Notes under the pieces: generated by a model
What the model was told of the DNA's origin: nothing
Databases searched by the model: none
Seen by the model: the letters and a program-made list of their open reading frames with translations, nothing else
Translations under genes and position numbers: made by a program
Shown: positions 32,762 through 41,107 of the stretch, one piece after another
Position numbering within the stretch: position 1 is the stretch's first letter
Layout of the letters: every line of letters begins with the position of its first letter
From: an uncultured Oscillospiraceae bacterium
GTDB taxonomy: Bacteria; Bacillota; Clostridia; Oscillospirales; Oscillospiraceae
Direction of reading: 5' to 3'
Assembly (NCBI GenBank): GCA_944386975.1
Contig: CALXDC010000003.1
Location: forward strand, 1 to 64,000
Length of the DNA stretch: 64,000 nucleotides

Positions 32762-35065
32762 AGTTGTTTCCTCCTTATTTTCGTCGTCCTGAGAGGACGG
32801 GGTTTCTGTTGTCTCCTTCCAGGCGGGCTTCCAGCCCCGCAGGCGCAGGGCGTTGGACACCACGCATACGCTGCTGAGGCTCATGGCCGCGGCGGCGAAC
32901 ATGGGGTTGAGCTTGAAGGCAAAGGGCAGATAGAACACCCCGGCGGCGATGGGGATACCGATGGTGTTGTAGAAAAATGCCCAGAAGAGGTTCTCCTTGA
33001 TGTTCCGAATCACCGAGCGGCTGAGCTGGATGGCGCTGACCGCGTCCCGCAGGTCGCTCTTCATCAGCACCACGTCGCTGGACTCGATGGCCACATCGGT
33101 GCCCGCCCCGATGGCAATGCCCACGTCCGCCCGGGCCAGGGCGGGGGCGTCGTTGATGCCGTCGCCCACCATAGCCACCTTTTTCCCCTCGCTCTGGAGC
33201 TTGGCCACGCACTGCTCCTTGTCCTGGGGCAGGACCTCGGCGATGACGTGCCGGAGGCCCAGCTGGCCGCCGATGGCATCGGCAGTGCGGCGGTTGTCGC
33301 CGGTGAGGAGCACCACGTCGATGCCCATGTCCTTCAGCGCCCCGATGGCTCCGGCGCTGGTGGGCTTCACCGTGTCCGCTACTGCCAGCATGCCGAGAAG
33401 AGCGCCGTCCGCCACAAAGTAGAGGGGCGTTTTCCCCTGGGCGGCCAGGGACTGGGCCTCTCCGTCCAGAGAGGAGACATCCACCCCACGGCTCTCCATC
33501 ATCCGCCGGTTCCCCGCCAGGAGGGTCCTGCCCTCCACCACGGCCTCCACGCCGCCGCCGGGGGTGGCGGAGAAGTTTTCGGCGGCGGAGAGGGCGATCC
33601 CCTCCCCGGCGGCGTACTCTACCACGGCTTTCGCCAGAGGATGCTCACTGAGGGCCTCAGCGGAGGCGGCAAGATGGAGAAAATCGGTCTCCGACACGCC
33701 GGCGGCGGGCCGCAGGTCCGTCACCCGGGGCTTGCCCTCGGTGACGGTGCCGGTCTTGTCCAGCACCACGGTGTCGATGTGGTGGAGGATTTCCAGGGCC
33801 TCGGCGGACTTGATGAGGATGCCGTGCTGGGCGGCCTTGCCGGTGCCCACCATGATGGCCACCGGGGTGGCCAGCCCTAAGGCGCAGGGGCAGGAGATCA
33901 CCAGCACCGCGATGGCAATGGAGAGGGAGAAGCTGACGCTCTGATGCCCAAGGAAGTACCACAGCAGGCCCGCCGCCAGGGCGATGGTGATGACCGTGGG
34001 GACGAAGATGCCGCTGACCTTGTCCGCCAGCTTGGCGATGGGGGCTTTGGAGGAGGCGGCCTCGTCCATGAGGGTGATGATCTGGGAGAGGGTGGTGTCC
34101 TTGCCCACCCGGGTGGCTTCAATCTCCAGATAGCCCGCCTTGTTGATGGTAGCGGCAATGACGCTGTCCCCCTCCTCCTTCTCCACCGGCAGGCTCTCGC
34201 CGGTGATGGCGCTCTCGTCCACGGCACCGTGGCCGGAGCGGACGGTGCCGTCCACGGGGATACGGCCTCCCTGGCGGACGATGACGAGGTCCCCGGCCAG
34301 TACCTCCCCGATGGGGAGAGTCATTTCCTTGCCGTCCCGGAGGACCACGGCGGACTCCGGGGCCAGCGCGATCAGAGCGGCGATGGCCTCGCCGGTTTTG
34401 CCCTTGCTGCGGGCCTCCAGATACTTGCCCACAGTGACCAGGGAGAGGATCATCCCGGCGGACTCGAAGTAGAGCTCCGGCATGTGGGAGACATGGCCCT
34501 GGACCACGGTGATGGCGCTATAGACAATCCCGGCGGCAGCCCCCAGGGCCACCAGGGAGTCCATGTTGGGGGCCCCCTGGAAAAGACGCTTGAAGCCCAC
34601 GGAGAAGTAGGCCCAGTTGACCGCCAGAATGGGGATCAGCAACACCACCTGGGCGGCCACGAAGCGGTAGAACCCGGCGGCGCTGTCGGGGTAGAGAAAG
34701 CTGGGCAGGGGCCAGCCCATCATGTGGCCCATGGCGATATAGAAGAGAGGGATGAGGAAGACCACGGAGGTGATGAGCCGCTTTTTCATCCAGGCGATGT
34801 GCTTGGCCATGGCGTCCCGCTGGCCGTCCTTTTTGGATTGGGAGGCCAGCTCCGCGCCGTAGCCGCCTTCCACCACGGCGGCCACGATCTTGTCGGGGGA
34901 GGCGGTGTCGTCGTAGTCCACCACCATGCTGCCGTTTAAGAGGTTCACGCTGACGGCGCAGACGCCGTCCACGTGGCGGACGGATTTCTCCACATGGGCA
35001 GAGCAGGCGGAACAGGTCATCCCTGTGACGATGAATTTTTCATGGTGCAAGTTTTTTTCACTCAT
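32561..35065 (-). CDS. copA: Copper-exporting P-type ATPase with C-terminal CopZ-like domain
   Basis: An 834-residue P1B ATPase. It has an N-terminal heavy-metal domain with GMTCSAC (Cys18/Cys21), eight membrane helices with the Cu(I) signature CPC (392-394) and the TGES actuator motif (288-291). The phosphorylated Asp is in DKTGT (436-440), with HP near 517 and GDGINDAP later. Uniquely, residues 769-834 are a second heavy-metal domain (GMMCAHC, Cys780/Cys783) joined by a hydrophilic linker, so the copper chaperone is fused to the pump's end. The ATG at 35065 follows AGAAGGTG. It exports Cu(I) from the cytosol and is probably controlled by the csoR gene upstream. Confidence 0.95.
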   Translation of the reverse strand: MSEKNLHHEKFIVTGMTCSACSAHVEKSVRHVDGVCAVSVNLLNGSMVVDYDDTASPDKIVAAVVEGGYGAELASQSKKDGQRDAMAKHIAWMKKRLITSVVFLIPLFYIAMGHMMGWPLPSFLYPDSAAGFYRFVAAQVVLLIPILAVNWAYFSVGFKRLFQGAPNMDSLVALGAAAGIVYSAITVVQGHVSHMPELYFESAGMILSLVTVGKYLEARSKGKTGEAIAALIALAPESAVVLRDGKEMTLPIGEVLAGDLVIVRQGGRIPVDGTVRSGHGAVDESAITGESLPVEKEEGDSVIAATINKAGYLEIEATRVGKDTTLSQIITLMDEAASSKAPIAKLADKVSGIFVPTVITIALAAGLLWYFLGHQSVSFSLSIAIAVLVISCPCALGLATPVAIMVGTGKAAQHGILIKSAEALEILHHIDTVVLDKTGTVTEGKPRVTDLRPAAGVSETDFLHLAASAEALSEHPLAKAVVEYAAGEGIALSAAENFSATPGGGVEAVVEGRTLLAGNRRMMESRGVDVSSLDGEAQSLAAQGKTPLYFVADGALLGMLAVADTVKPTSAGAIGALKDMGIDVVLLTGDNRRTADAIGGQLGLRHVIAEVLPQDKEQCVAKLQSEGKKVAMVGDGINDAPALARADVGIAIGAGTDVAIESSDVVLMKSDLRDAVSAIQLSRSVIRNIKENLFWAFFYNTIGIPIAAGVFYLPFAFKLNPMFAAAAMSLSSVCVVSNALRLRGWKPAWKETTETPSSQDDENKEETTMTKTMVIKGMMCAHCQAHVEKALNGIPGVTATVNLEAGTATVQGDVSDEALTKAVTDAGYEVVEIQ

Positions 35066-35102
35066 AGAAACACCTTCTTTTTGCTCCCTGACGGGGCTGT
35101 CT

Positions 35103-35789
35103 TTTTTGCCGGTAGCCGACGCACGTCGGCAGGTGCTATGCCTCCGGCGGCCTACTTTTCTCGTCAAAGAAAAGTAGGCAAAAGTTGACTTAGAACCAAG
35201 GTTCTAAGGACTCCTTTTCTCCTATTATGGGAAATCTGTCCCGTTTTTTCGGCGCTTGGTTCGGCTGACCCTGCAAGGGGGCCGGAGTTCTTCTCTTTCC
35301 GCGCGACCGCGCGCTCCTCTGGTGGTTGTAGGGGCTTCTGCCTCGTTAGCCTTCCCCTGGGGGAAGGTGGCGCGAAGCGCTGGATGAGGGGAACGTCATC
35401 GAATTGCGTTAAGCCAACTCGGAGGAAAATCCAAGGATTCCGCTTGGTGTAAAATAGCTTCCGAATCAATTGGGTGCACTTCGATACCCTTTCCCTCATC
35501 CGCCCCCTTCGGGGGCACCTTCCCCCAGGGGAAGGCTTAATTAAGTCCATCGTCGCCCCAGCGCATCAGCGCGGAGCGCGGCGCTTAAAGCAGAAGACGA
35601 CCCAAATCGGCGTCACCCGGACAAAGCCTCCGATCAAAAGCCTCTCTGACAATCCGGTCTTGGTAATAAACGAAGGGAGTTCTTAGAACCGCAGGTTCTA
35701 AGTCAACTTTTGCCTACTTTTCTTTGACGAGAAAAGTAGGCCGCCGGAGGCTAAACACCAGACAGTACCCCGTCGGGTACCGGCAAAAA
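35103..35789. mobile_element. MITE-like element with long terminal inverted repeats between csoR and copA
   Basis: 35141-35210 and 35680-35750 are inverted copies, identical over about 52 bases (35141-35192 against 35750-35699) and near-identical to the ends. A weaker match continues outward to about 35103 and 35789 (TTTTTGCCGGTA...CCGAC). They flank about 465 bases without any gene. Each arm also holds a local hairpin: TAGAACC...GGTTCTA and CCTACTTTTCTC/GAAAAGTAGG. No transposase is encoded, so it resembles a non-autonomous miniature element or a large foldback. It lies in the csoR-copA interval on the same transcript path. Confidence 0.7.
35348..35537. repeat. Inner inverted repeat nested in the csoR-copA element
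   Basis: AGCCTTCCCCTGGGGGAAGGTG (35348-35369) continues to GGATGAGGG. Its inverted copy, CCCTCATCC...CACCTTCCCCCAGGGGAAGGCT, is at 35493-35537. Only a few internal bases differ. Between them are about 100 bases of A/T-richer sequence. Both arms are GC-rich and also self-complementary, and TTA/TAA flank the ends. From memory, similar 'CCTTCCCC...GGATGAGGG' repeats are scattered in gut Clostridia genomes; I cannot check copy number here. Confidence 0.65.
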
Positions 35790-35859
35790 CACCTTGCCCT
35801 CGTCAGAGGGTAAACATAAATAAGCGCCGGTCCCGGCAATCGAGGGACAAAAAGCCCCC

Positions 35860-36162
35860 TCACTTCATCAGCTTCTGCAAAAGCCCCACCAGCTCGTCGA
35901 TGACCGCATCGTCGCCGCCGCGGATGCCGTCCGCCACACAGGTTTTGATGTGGCTGGCCAGCAGCTCCTTGCTGAAGCTGTTCAGCGCCGCGTTGACGGC
36001 GGACACCTGAATCAGAATATCCGTGCAGTAGACGTCATGGTTCAGCATCTCCTTGATGCCCCGAATCTGACCCTCGATACGGCTGAGCCGGTTGTTCAGC
36101 CGCCGCAGCTCCTCCTCTTCCCGGTGCTTGTGCTTGCCGGAAGCGCAGCAGCACTCCTCCAT
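35860..36162 (-). CDS. csoR: Copper-sensing repressor CsoR
   Basis: A 100-residue all-helical repressor. Residues about 15-95 carry the family core: 'RRLNNRLSRIEGQIRGIKEMLNHDVYCTDILIQVSAVNAALNSFSKELLASHIKTC'. The copper ligands are Cys in DVYCTD, then His and Cys in SHIKTC: the C-H-C set of true CsoR. A short Cys/His-rich N-terminus (EECCCASGKHKHRE) is an unusual addition. The ATG at 36162 follows AAGGAGG. Copper binding releases DNA. It has its own operator-containing promoter and is followed by copA on the same strand. Confidence 0.94.
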   Translation of the reverse strand: MEECCCASGKHKHREEEELRRLNNRLSRIEGQIRGIKEMLNHDVYCTDILIQVSAVNAALNSFSKELLASHIKTCVADGIRGGDDAVIDELVGLLQKLMK

Positions 36163-36195
36163 ATCTCCGTCCTCCTTCCTGGTTTGTCCGGACTT

Positions 36196-36225
36196 ACTAT
36201 ATACCCCGTGGGGGTATGTTGTCAA
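36196..36225 (-). promoter_or_regulatory. csoR promoter with CsoR operator in the spacer
   Basis: On the minus strand, TTGACA (36225-36220) and TATAGT (36201-36196) are 18 bases apart. The spacer is filled by the classic CsoR site ATACCCC-GTG-GGGGTAT (36201-36217). Repression by CsoR and release by Cu(I) follow from the known family. Confidence 0.9.
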
Positions 36226-36227
36226 GC

Positions 36228-36264
36228 AAAAAATTGCCGCTGGGAAAAAGTCCGGCGGCAATTT
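36228..36264 (-). terminator. Terminator of the BMP transporter operon
   Basis: A 10-bp stem AAATTGCCGC/GCGGCAATTT (36231-36240 with 36255-36264) that on the minus strand is followed by TTTTTTG. It ends only a few bases before the csoR -35 box. Confidence 0.85.
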
Positions 36265-36280
36265 GCACGATGGGTACGAG

Positions 36281-37195
36281 TCAATTTTCTTTGCTATAAG
36301 GAATGCCCAGCTTGGCGGGGACGTTGAAGTTGCTCCGGGCCACGGTCAGCACGATGGTCAGGATGTAGGGCAGGGCGATGACCAGCTCGTTGGGGAAGAT
36401 GTTGATGCTGCTCATGGACTGGATGTAGATGGCCACAGCTTCCGCCAGACCGAACACGAAGGTGCCTACCACGGCGCCCTTGGGGTTCCAGTTGCCCAGG
36501 AAGCAGATGGCGAAGGCAATCCAGCCCCGGCCGCCGATGATGCCGGTGGTGAACATCCCGAGATACCCCAGGGTGTAGAAGGACCCGGCCAGGCCGCCCA
36601 TGGCTCCGGCCACCAGCACCGTCAAAAACCGGATGCGATTCACGTTCAGACCGGCCACGTCCACCGCCTCCGGATTCTCGCCAGTGGAGCGGATGGTGAG
36701 GCCCAGAGAGGTCTTGAACAGGACGAAATAGGATACCGGAATTACCAGATAGGCGAAGTAGGTCAGCAGGTTCTGCTGGAAGAACATGGGCCCGATCACC
36801 GGGATGGCGGAGAGCAGGGGGATGGAGATGGGCTCCAGCACGTCGATCTGGAGGGGAGTGGTGGGGATGCCGAAGAGCACCCGCTGGAAGAAGGAGCAGA
36901 AGCCTCCCGCCAGAATGTTGATGGCGGTACCGGTGACGATCTGCTGCTGCTTCATGTGGATGGTGATGAAGCCGTAGAGCGCGGCCATGAGGGTGCCGCA
37001 CAGAATGGCCACCAGAATACCGATTGCCAGACTGCCGCTGATGTAGGTTCCCACAAAGCCGCCCCAGGCGCCCAGGAGAAAGATGCCCTCGATGGCGGTG
37101 ACCATCATGCCGGTGCGCTCGGCGTAGACCTCCGCGATGGACCCCAGCAGAAGGGGGGTGCTCATCATGATGGCACGGGTCAGGATGTTGGTCAT
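36281..37195 (-). CDS. BMP-type ABC transporter permease 2 (nucleoside/purine uptake)
   Basis: A 304-residue membrane protein with about eight to ten helices, of the YufQ/NupQ class. It has the typical N-terminal 'PLLLGSIAEVYAERTGMMVTAIEGIFLLGAW' (the alternative-permease signature) and 'GLNVNRIRFLTVLVAGAMGGLAGSFYTLGYLGMFT'. Together with the larger permease it forms the membrane channel of a BMP-dependent importer of nucleosides or related compounds. It overlaps the upstream permease by 4 bases and ends at a terminator. Confidence 0.9.
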   Translation of the reverse strand: MTNILTRAIMMSTPLLLGSIAEVYAERTGMMVTAIEGIFLLGAWGGFVGTYISGSLAIGILVAILCGTLMAALYGFITIHMKQQQIVTGTAINILAGGFCSFFQRVLFGIPTTPLQIDVLEPISIPLLSAIPVIGPMFFQQNLLTYFAYLVIPVSYFVLFKTSLGLTIRSTGENPEAVDVAGLNVNRIRFLTVLVAGAMGGLAGSFYTLGYLGMFTTGIIGGRGWIAFAICFLGNWNPKGAVVGTFVFGLAEAVAIYIQSMSSINIFPNELVIALPYILTIVLTVARSNFNVPAKLGIPYSKEN

Positions 37196-38274
37196 TTCTG
37201 TGCACCTGCCTTTCTCAGCCGCTGCTTTTCACGGCGGTTGTGGACATAGCCGCGGAGGAAATAGGAGATGATCACGCAGATCATCACAATTCCCTCAATG
37301 AGATCGATGATGCTGGAGGGAATGTTGAGCCCCGGCATCCGGCCCATGGTGGTGCCCATGATGTTCATAAAGCCGAAGAGAAGGGAGGCGAAGAGGATGC
37401 CCAGGGGGTGGCCGTTGGCCAGGATGGCGATGCCGATGCCGAAGGAGCCGATGGAGCTGTTGAAATTCTGCAGCAGCATGTGCTGCACGCCGTTGATCTC
37501 CGTAAGGCCCGCCATGCCGGCCAGACCGCCGCTGATGAGGAAGGCGACGACGTAAATCCGCTTGGAGCGGATGCCCGCCAGCTCCGCCGCGGTGGCGTTG
37601 CTGCCCACTGCCCGGATACGGAAGCCTAAAGGCGTCTTGTATAGCAGCACCCACACCAGAATGGCGGTGAGGATGGCCAGCACCGTGCCCAGGTGCACCC
37701 GGGTGCCCGGCAGGACACTGGGCAGATAGGCGTTGGCGTCGATGGGGTCGGTCTGGAGGTACTCCCCCTTGGTCTCCCGCAGCACCGTGCGCAGCAGGTA
37801 GTCCATGACGGCGGAGACCACATAGGTGGACATCATGCTCACCAAAAACTCGTTGGCGTTGAAGCGGGCCTTGGCAAAGCCGATGAGGGCGCCTACCAAG
37901 CCGCCGGCCAGGAAGGAGCCCAGCAGCACCAGCAGAATGAGCAGGGGGGTGGGCAGCACGGTTCCCAGCTGCAGGGACAGGGTGACGGCCACGATGGACC
38001 CGGCATAGAACTGGCCCTGGGCGCCGATGTTGAAGAGGTTGGCCTTATAGGTGAAGGCAAAGGCCAGGGCGGTGAAGACCAGGGGCGTGGATTTCACCAG
38101 CACCTCGCCCATGGTGTACTTGTCGGTGACGATTTTCAGGAAGGCGGTGCTATACACCTCCACGGGGTTGAGCTTCATGAACAGCAGCATGCAGGCGCTG
38201 AGGATGAGGCCCACCACCACGGCGCCGATGTTGAAGAGGAGTACCTCGCCGTAACGGTCCTTCAAGCGCTTCAT
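37192..38274 (-). CDS. BMP-type ABC transporter permease 1
   Basis: A 360-residue membrane protein of the YufP/NupP class, with an N-terminal helix (VLLFNIGAVVVGLILSACMLLFMKLNPVEVYSTAF) and about eight to ten helices overall. The inner-membrane permease signature is 'NLFNIGAQGQFYAGSIVAVTLSL' and 'GIRSKRIYVVAFLISGGLAGMAGLTEING'. It pairs with the smaller permease encoded next, with a start-stop overlap. Coding starts one base after the ATPase gene. Confidence 0.9.
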   Translation of the reverse strand: MKRLKDRYGEVLLFNIGAVVVGLILSACMLLFMKLNPVEVYSTAFLKIVTDKYTMGEVLVKSTPLVFTALAFAFTYKANLFNIGAQGQFYAGSIVAVTLSLQLGTVLPTPLLILLVLLGSFLAGGLVGALIGFAKARFNANEFLVSMMSTYVVSAVMDYLLRTVLRETKGEYLQTDPIDANAYLPSVLPGTRVHLGTVLAILTAILVWVLLYKTPLGFRIRAVGSNATAAELAGIRSKRIYVVAFLISGGLAGMAGLTEINGVQHMLLQNFNSSIGSFGIGIAILANGHPLGILFASLLFGFMNIMGTTMGRMPGLNIPSSIIDLIEGIVMICVIISYFLRGYVHNRREKQRLRKAGAQK

Positions 38275-38275
38275 C

Positions 38276-39796
38276 TCACTGTCCCTCCTTCCCGGCGGTG
38301 ACGCCCGCCATCATCAGGCCGATCTCCTGGGTGTCCAGCTCGCCGTTACGGTAGATGCCCATGATGCGGCCCTTGTACATGATGGCGATGCGGTCGCACA
38401 TCTCAAAGATCTCGCTGAGCTCCGTGGACACCAGCAGCACCGCCTTGCCCTTCTCCTTCTCCTGGAGGATGGAGTGGTGAATGCGGTCCACCGCGCCCAT
38501 GTCCAGGCCCCGGGTGGGCTGGTTGAAGATCAGCAGATGCTGTCCCACGTCAATCTCCCGGGCCAGCACCACCTTCTGCTGGTTGCCGCCGGAGAGGCTC
38601 CGGGCCAGATCGCTGGGACCGGTGGCCTTCACCTGGTGGTCCTTGATGATCTGGGCGGTGTAGTCGTTCAGCCGCTTCTGGGCGATGAAGCCCTTGCTGG
38701 TCCAGCGGCCGCCGTAGCTGTTTTTCAGCAGGATGTTCTCCGCCAGAGTCATGTCCATGATCATGCCGTCCCGATAGCGGTCCACCGGCACATAGCCGAT
38801 GCCGCCGTCGATGCGCTGGCGGATGGTCTGCTGGGTGATGTCCTGGCCCCGGAAGAGAACCGCTCCCTCGGTGACGGGCCGGGACCCGCAAATCACTTCG
38901 CACACCTCATCCTGGCCGTTGCCGCTGACGCCGGCGATGCCGAAGATCTCCCCGGGCAGAACGGAGAAGGACACCTGCTGCAAAACCGGCGTTTTCTCCG
39001 GCCCCAGAGCGGACACGCCCTTCAGCTCCAGCACCGCCTCCCCGGTCTGCTGGGGGGCCTCGGTGCGGACGGGGGGCGTCAGCTCCTGGCCGATCATCAG
39101 CCGGGCCAGCTCCGCCTCGTCGGTGTCCTCCTTGCGCACGTCGCCGGCCACCACGCCGCTGCGCATGATGACGATGCGGTCCGCCGCCTCCATGACCTCC
39201 TTCATCTTGTGGGTGATGAAGATCACGCAGTTGCCCTTGGCGGCAAACTCCCGGATGAAGACCATCAGATTCTCCGACTCCTGGGGAGTCAGAACGGCGG
39301 TGGGCTCGTCCATGATGAGGATGTTGGCGTTGAGGTAGAGAGCCTTCAGAATCTCCACCTTCTGCTGCACGCCCACGGCCAGATCTCCCACCTTGGCGTC
39401 CACGGGCACATCAAAGCCGTAGCTCTCGGCGATGGCCTTGACCTTCTCCTCATACTCCTTGATGGCAATACGGCCGTGGACGTTGCCCAGGATGATGTTT
39501 TCCGTCACCGTGTGGGTGGGGACCAGGGAGAAGTGCTGCTGGATCATGGCCACGCCCCGGGACATGGCGTCCTTGGGGGATTTGATGTGGACGGCCTCGC
39601 CCCGGATGCGGATCTCTCCCTCGTCGGCTCCGTAGAGGCCGTAGAGGATTTTCATGATGGTGCTCTTTCCGGCGCCGTTCTCTCCCAGCAGGGCCACCAC
39701 CTCGCCCTGATGGACGGTAAAGGACACGTCCTTGTTGGCGATGACCTTGGCGAAGTATTTGGATACGTGCCGGATTTCTACAACTGGTTGTGCCAT
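38276..39796 (-). CDS. BMP-type ABC transporter, ATP-binding protein (two ABC domains)
   Basis: A 506-residue protein with tandem ABC domains (about 1-240 and 260-500). The first has a full Walker A, GENGAGKST, near residue 35, and Walker B LIMDEPTAV. The second has a diverged Walker A region (GVSGNGQDE) but a standard signature LSGGNQQKV and 'FNQPTRGLD'. This half-degenerate pattern is usual for the BMP and sugar uptake classes. It energises import. ATG at 39796 with AAGGAGGAGTCT upstream. Confidence 0.92.
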   Translation of the reverse strand: MAQPVVEIRHVSKYFAKVIANKDVSFTVHQGEVVALLGENGAGKSTIMKILYGLYGADEGEIRIRGEAVHIKSPKDAMSRGVAMIQQHFSLVPTHTVTENIILGNVHGRIAIKEYEEKVKAIAESYGFDVPVDAKVGDLAVGVQQKVEILKALYLNANILIMDEPTAVLTPQESENLMVFIREFAAKGNCVIFITHKMKEVMEAADRIVIMRSGVVAGDVRKEDTDEAELARLMIGQELTPPVRTEAPQQTGEAVLELKGVSALGPEKTPVLQQVSFSVLPGEIFGIAGVSGNGQDEVCEVICGSRPVTEGAVLFRGQDITQQTIRQRIDGGIGYVPVDRYRDGMIMDMTLAENILLKNSYGGRWTSKGFIAQKRLNDYTAQIIKDHQVKATGPSDLARSLSGGNQQKVVLAREIDVGQHLLIFNQPTRGLDMGAVDRIHHSILQEKEKGKAVLLVSTELSEIFEMCDRIAIMYKGRIMGIYRNGELDTQEIGLMMAGVTAGKEGQ

Positions 39797-39827
39797 AGAC
39801 TCCTCCTTCCGCTGCGGCGCCCGGGGC

Positions 39828-39870
39828 GGCGGTCTCTCTGGCAGAAGGCGCCTGCCGGGAGAGAGCCGCC
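39828..39870 (-). other. RNA hairpin between BMP lipoprotein and ATPase genes
   Basis: On the minus strand, GGCGGCTCTCTC...GAGAGACCGCC with a nested GGCAG/CTGCC (39828-39870). Such intercistronic stems often leave more mRNA for the binding protein than for the ATPase and permeases. No T-run follows. Confidence 0.5.
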
Positions 39871-39928
39871 TTCGGCCCGTCTCGGCAGACGCCTTGCCGG
39901 ATGTACCAAGCCCCGGGGGGCAGGTGAT

Positions 39929-40990
39929 TTATTCGTCGAACAGTGCCGTCAGATCCACGCCGCCGGCCTTGTACTCCTCAATGGCGGCGTCCACACGGTC
40001 CTTCACCTCCTGGGTGATGTTCTCGGTGTAGATGGGGACGAAGATGTCCTCGGCGATGCCCACCTCGTGGAGGGTGCCGCCGGCCAGCTCGCCCTTCATG
40101 TAGCTCTCAATGGCCCACTTGTACATGGTGGAGAAGTCAAAGTCCACAGAGGCCACCACCACGTTGGGGTCGATGACGGTCTGGTCGGAGGAGTAGCCCA
40201 CCACATACACGCCCTTGGAGATGGCGGCGTCGATGGCGCCGAGACCCAGCTCATTGGCGTAGGCGAAGACCACGTCGGCGCCCTCGTCGATCATGCTCTC
40301 ACCCATCTGCTTGCCCAGAGCGATGTCGCTCCAGCTGTTGGCGTAGGCCAGGTTGTAGGAGGCATCGCTGATGCCCCGCTCCTGGGCGATCGCCACAGCG
40401 GTCTTGCCGTAGACGGCCATCAGGTTCTCCATGGCCTGGTTGGACTCGCCGCCGATCATGGCGAACTTGCCGGTCTCGGTGATGCTGCCGGCCACGATGG
40501 CCGCCAGATAGCTGGCCTCATACTCCTTGGGGAACAGGGGAGAGAGGTTCTCCAGCTCCGCGTTGGCGCCGTTGACGATCATGAAGCGGGTGTTGGGATA
40601 GGAGGCGGCCACGGTGACGGCGGCCTCATCAAACTGGGAGCCGGCGGCCATAATGATGTCGTAGCCCCGCTCGCAGTACTCCCGGAAGGTGGACTCGAAG
40701 TCGGCGGACTGGACGTTCTCCACATACTCCATGTTGGTGCCCAGCTCCTCGTTGCAGGTGAGCAGACCGGCGTAGTTGGAGGCGTTCCAGCCCTGGTCGT
40801 TGACCTCGCCGGGCAGGATCAGCACGATCTTGTAGTCCGCGGCGCTCTTCTCACCGCCGGCGTCGCCACCGCCCGCATTGCCGGAGCCGCCGCCGTTGTT
40901 GCCGGCGTTGTTGCCGCCGCAGGCGCTGAGCAGCACCGCCGTCATGGCCAGGACCAGTGCAAGAGATAACAGTTTCCGAATTCTTTTCAT
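39929..40990 (-). CDS. BMP family substrate-binding lipoprotein
   Basis: A 353-residue lipoprotein. The signal (KRIRKLLSLALVLAMTAVLLSAC) ends in the lipobox LLSAC with the lipid-bearing Cys at residue 24. A Gly/Asn-rich linker and then the BMP (PnrA-like) fold follow, with 'KIVLILPGEVNDQGWNASNYAGL' and 'DIIMAAGSQFDEAAVTVAASYPNTRFMIVNG'. It captures nucleosides or purines outside the cell and delivers them to the permeases encoded downstream. The operon has its own promoter, 60 to 90 bases upstream. Confidence 0.93.
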   Translation of the reverse strand: MKRIRKLLSLALVLAMTAVLLSACGGNNAGNNGGGSGNAGGGDAGGEKSAADYKIVLILPGEVNDQGWNASNYAGLLTCNEELGTNMEYVENVQSADFESTFREYCERGYDIIMAAGSQFDEAAVTVAASYPNTRFMIVNGANAELENLSPLFPKEYEASYLAAIVAGSITETGKFAMIGGESNQAMENLMAVYGKTAVAIAQERGISDASYNLAYANSWSDIALGKQMGESMIDEGADVVFAYANELGLGAIDAAISKGVYVVGYSSDQTVIDPNVVVASVDFDFSTMYKWAIESYMKGELAGGTLHEVGIAEDIFVPIYTENITQEVKDRVDAAIEEYKAGGVDLTALFDE

Positions 40991-41049
40991 CGCATATCCT
41001 CCTTTGTTTCAGTCGGGTGGATGGAATGGGCCCCATGGCCTTATTTCTT

Positions 41050-41077
41050 ATTATAGAGAAGACGCACAAGAAAACAA
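41050..41077 (-). promoter_or_regulatory. Probable promoter of the BMP operon
   Basis: On the minus strand, a perfect TATAAT (41055-41050) with TTGTTT (41077-41072) 16 bases upstream. It lies between the two-component genes and the BMP lipoprotein. The spacing is slightly short. Confidence 0.55.
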
Positions 41078-41107
41078 GGACAGACAGATACGATTTTGTG
41101 GAAGATT

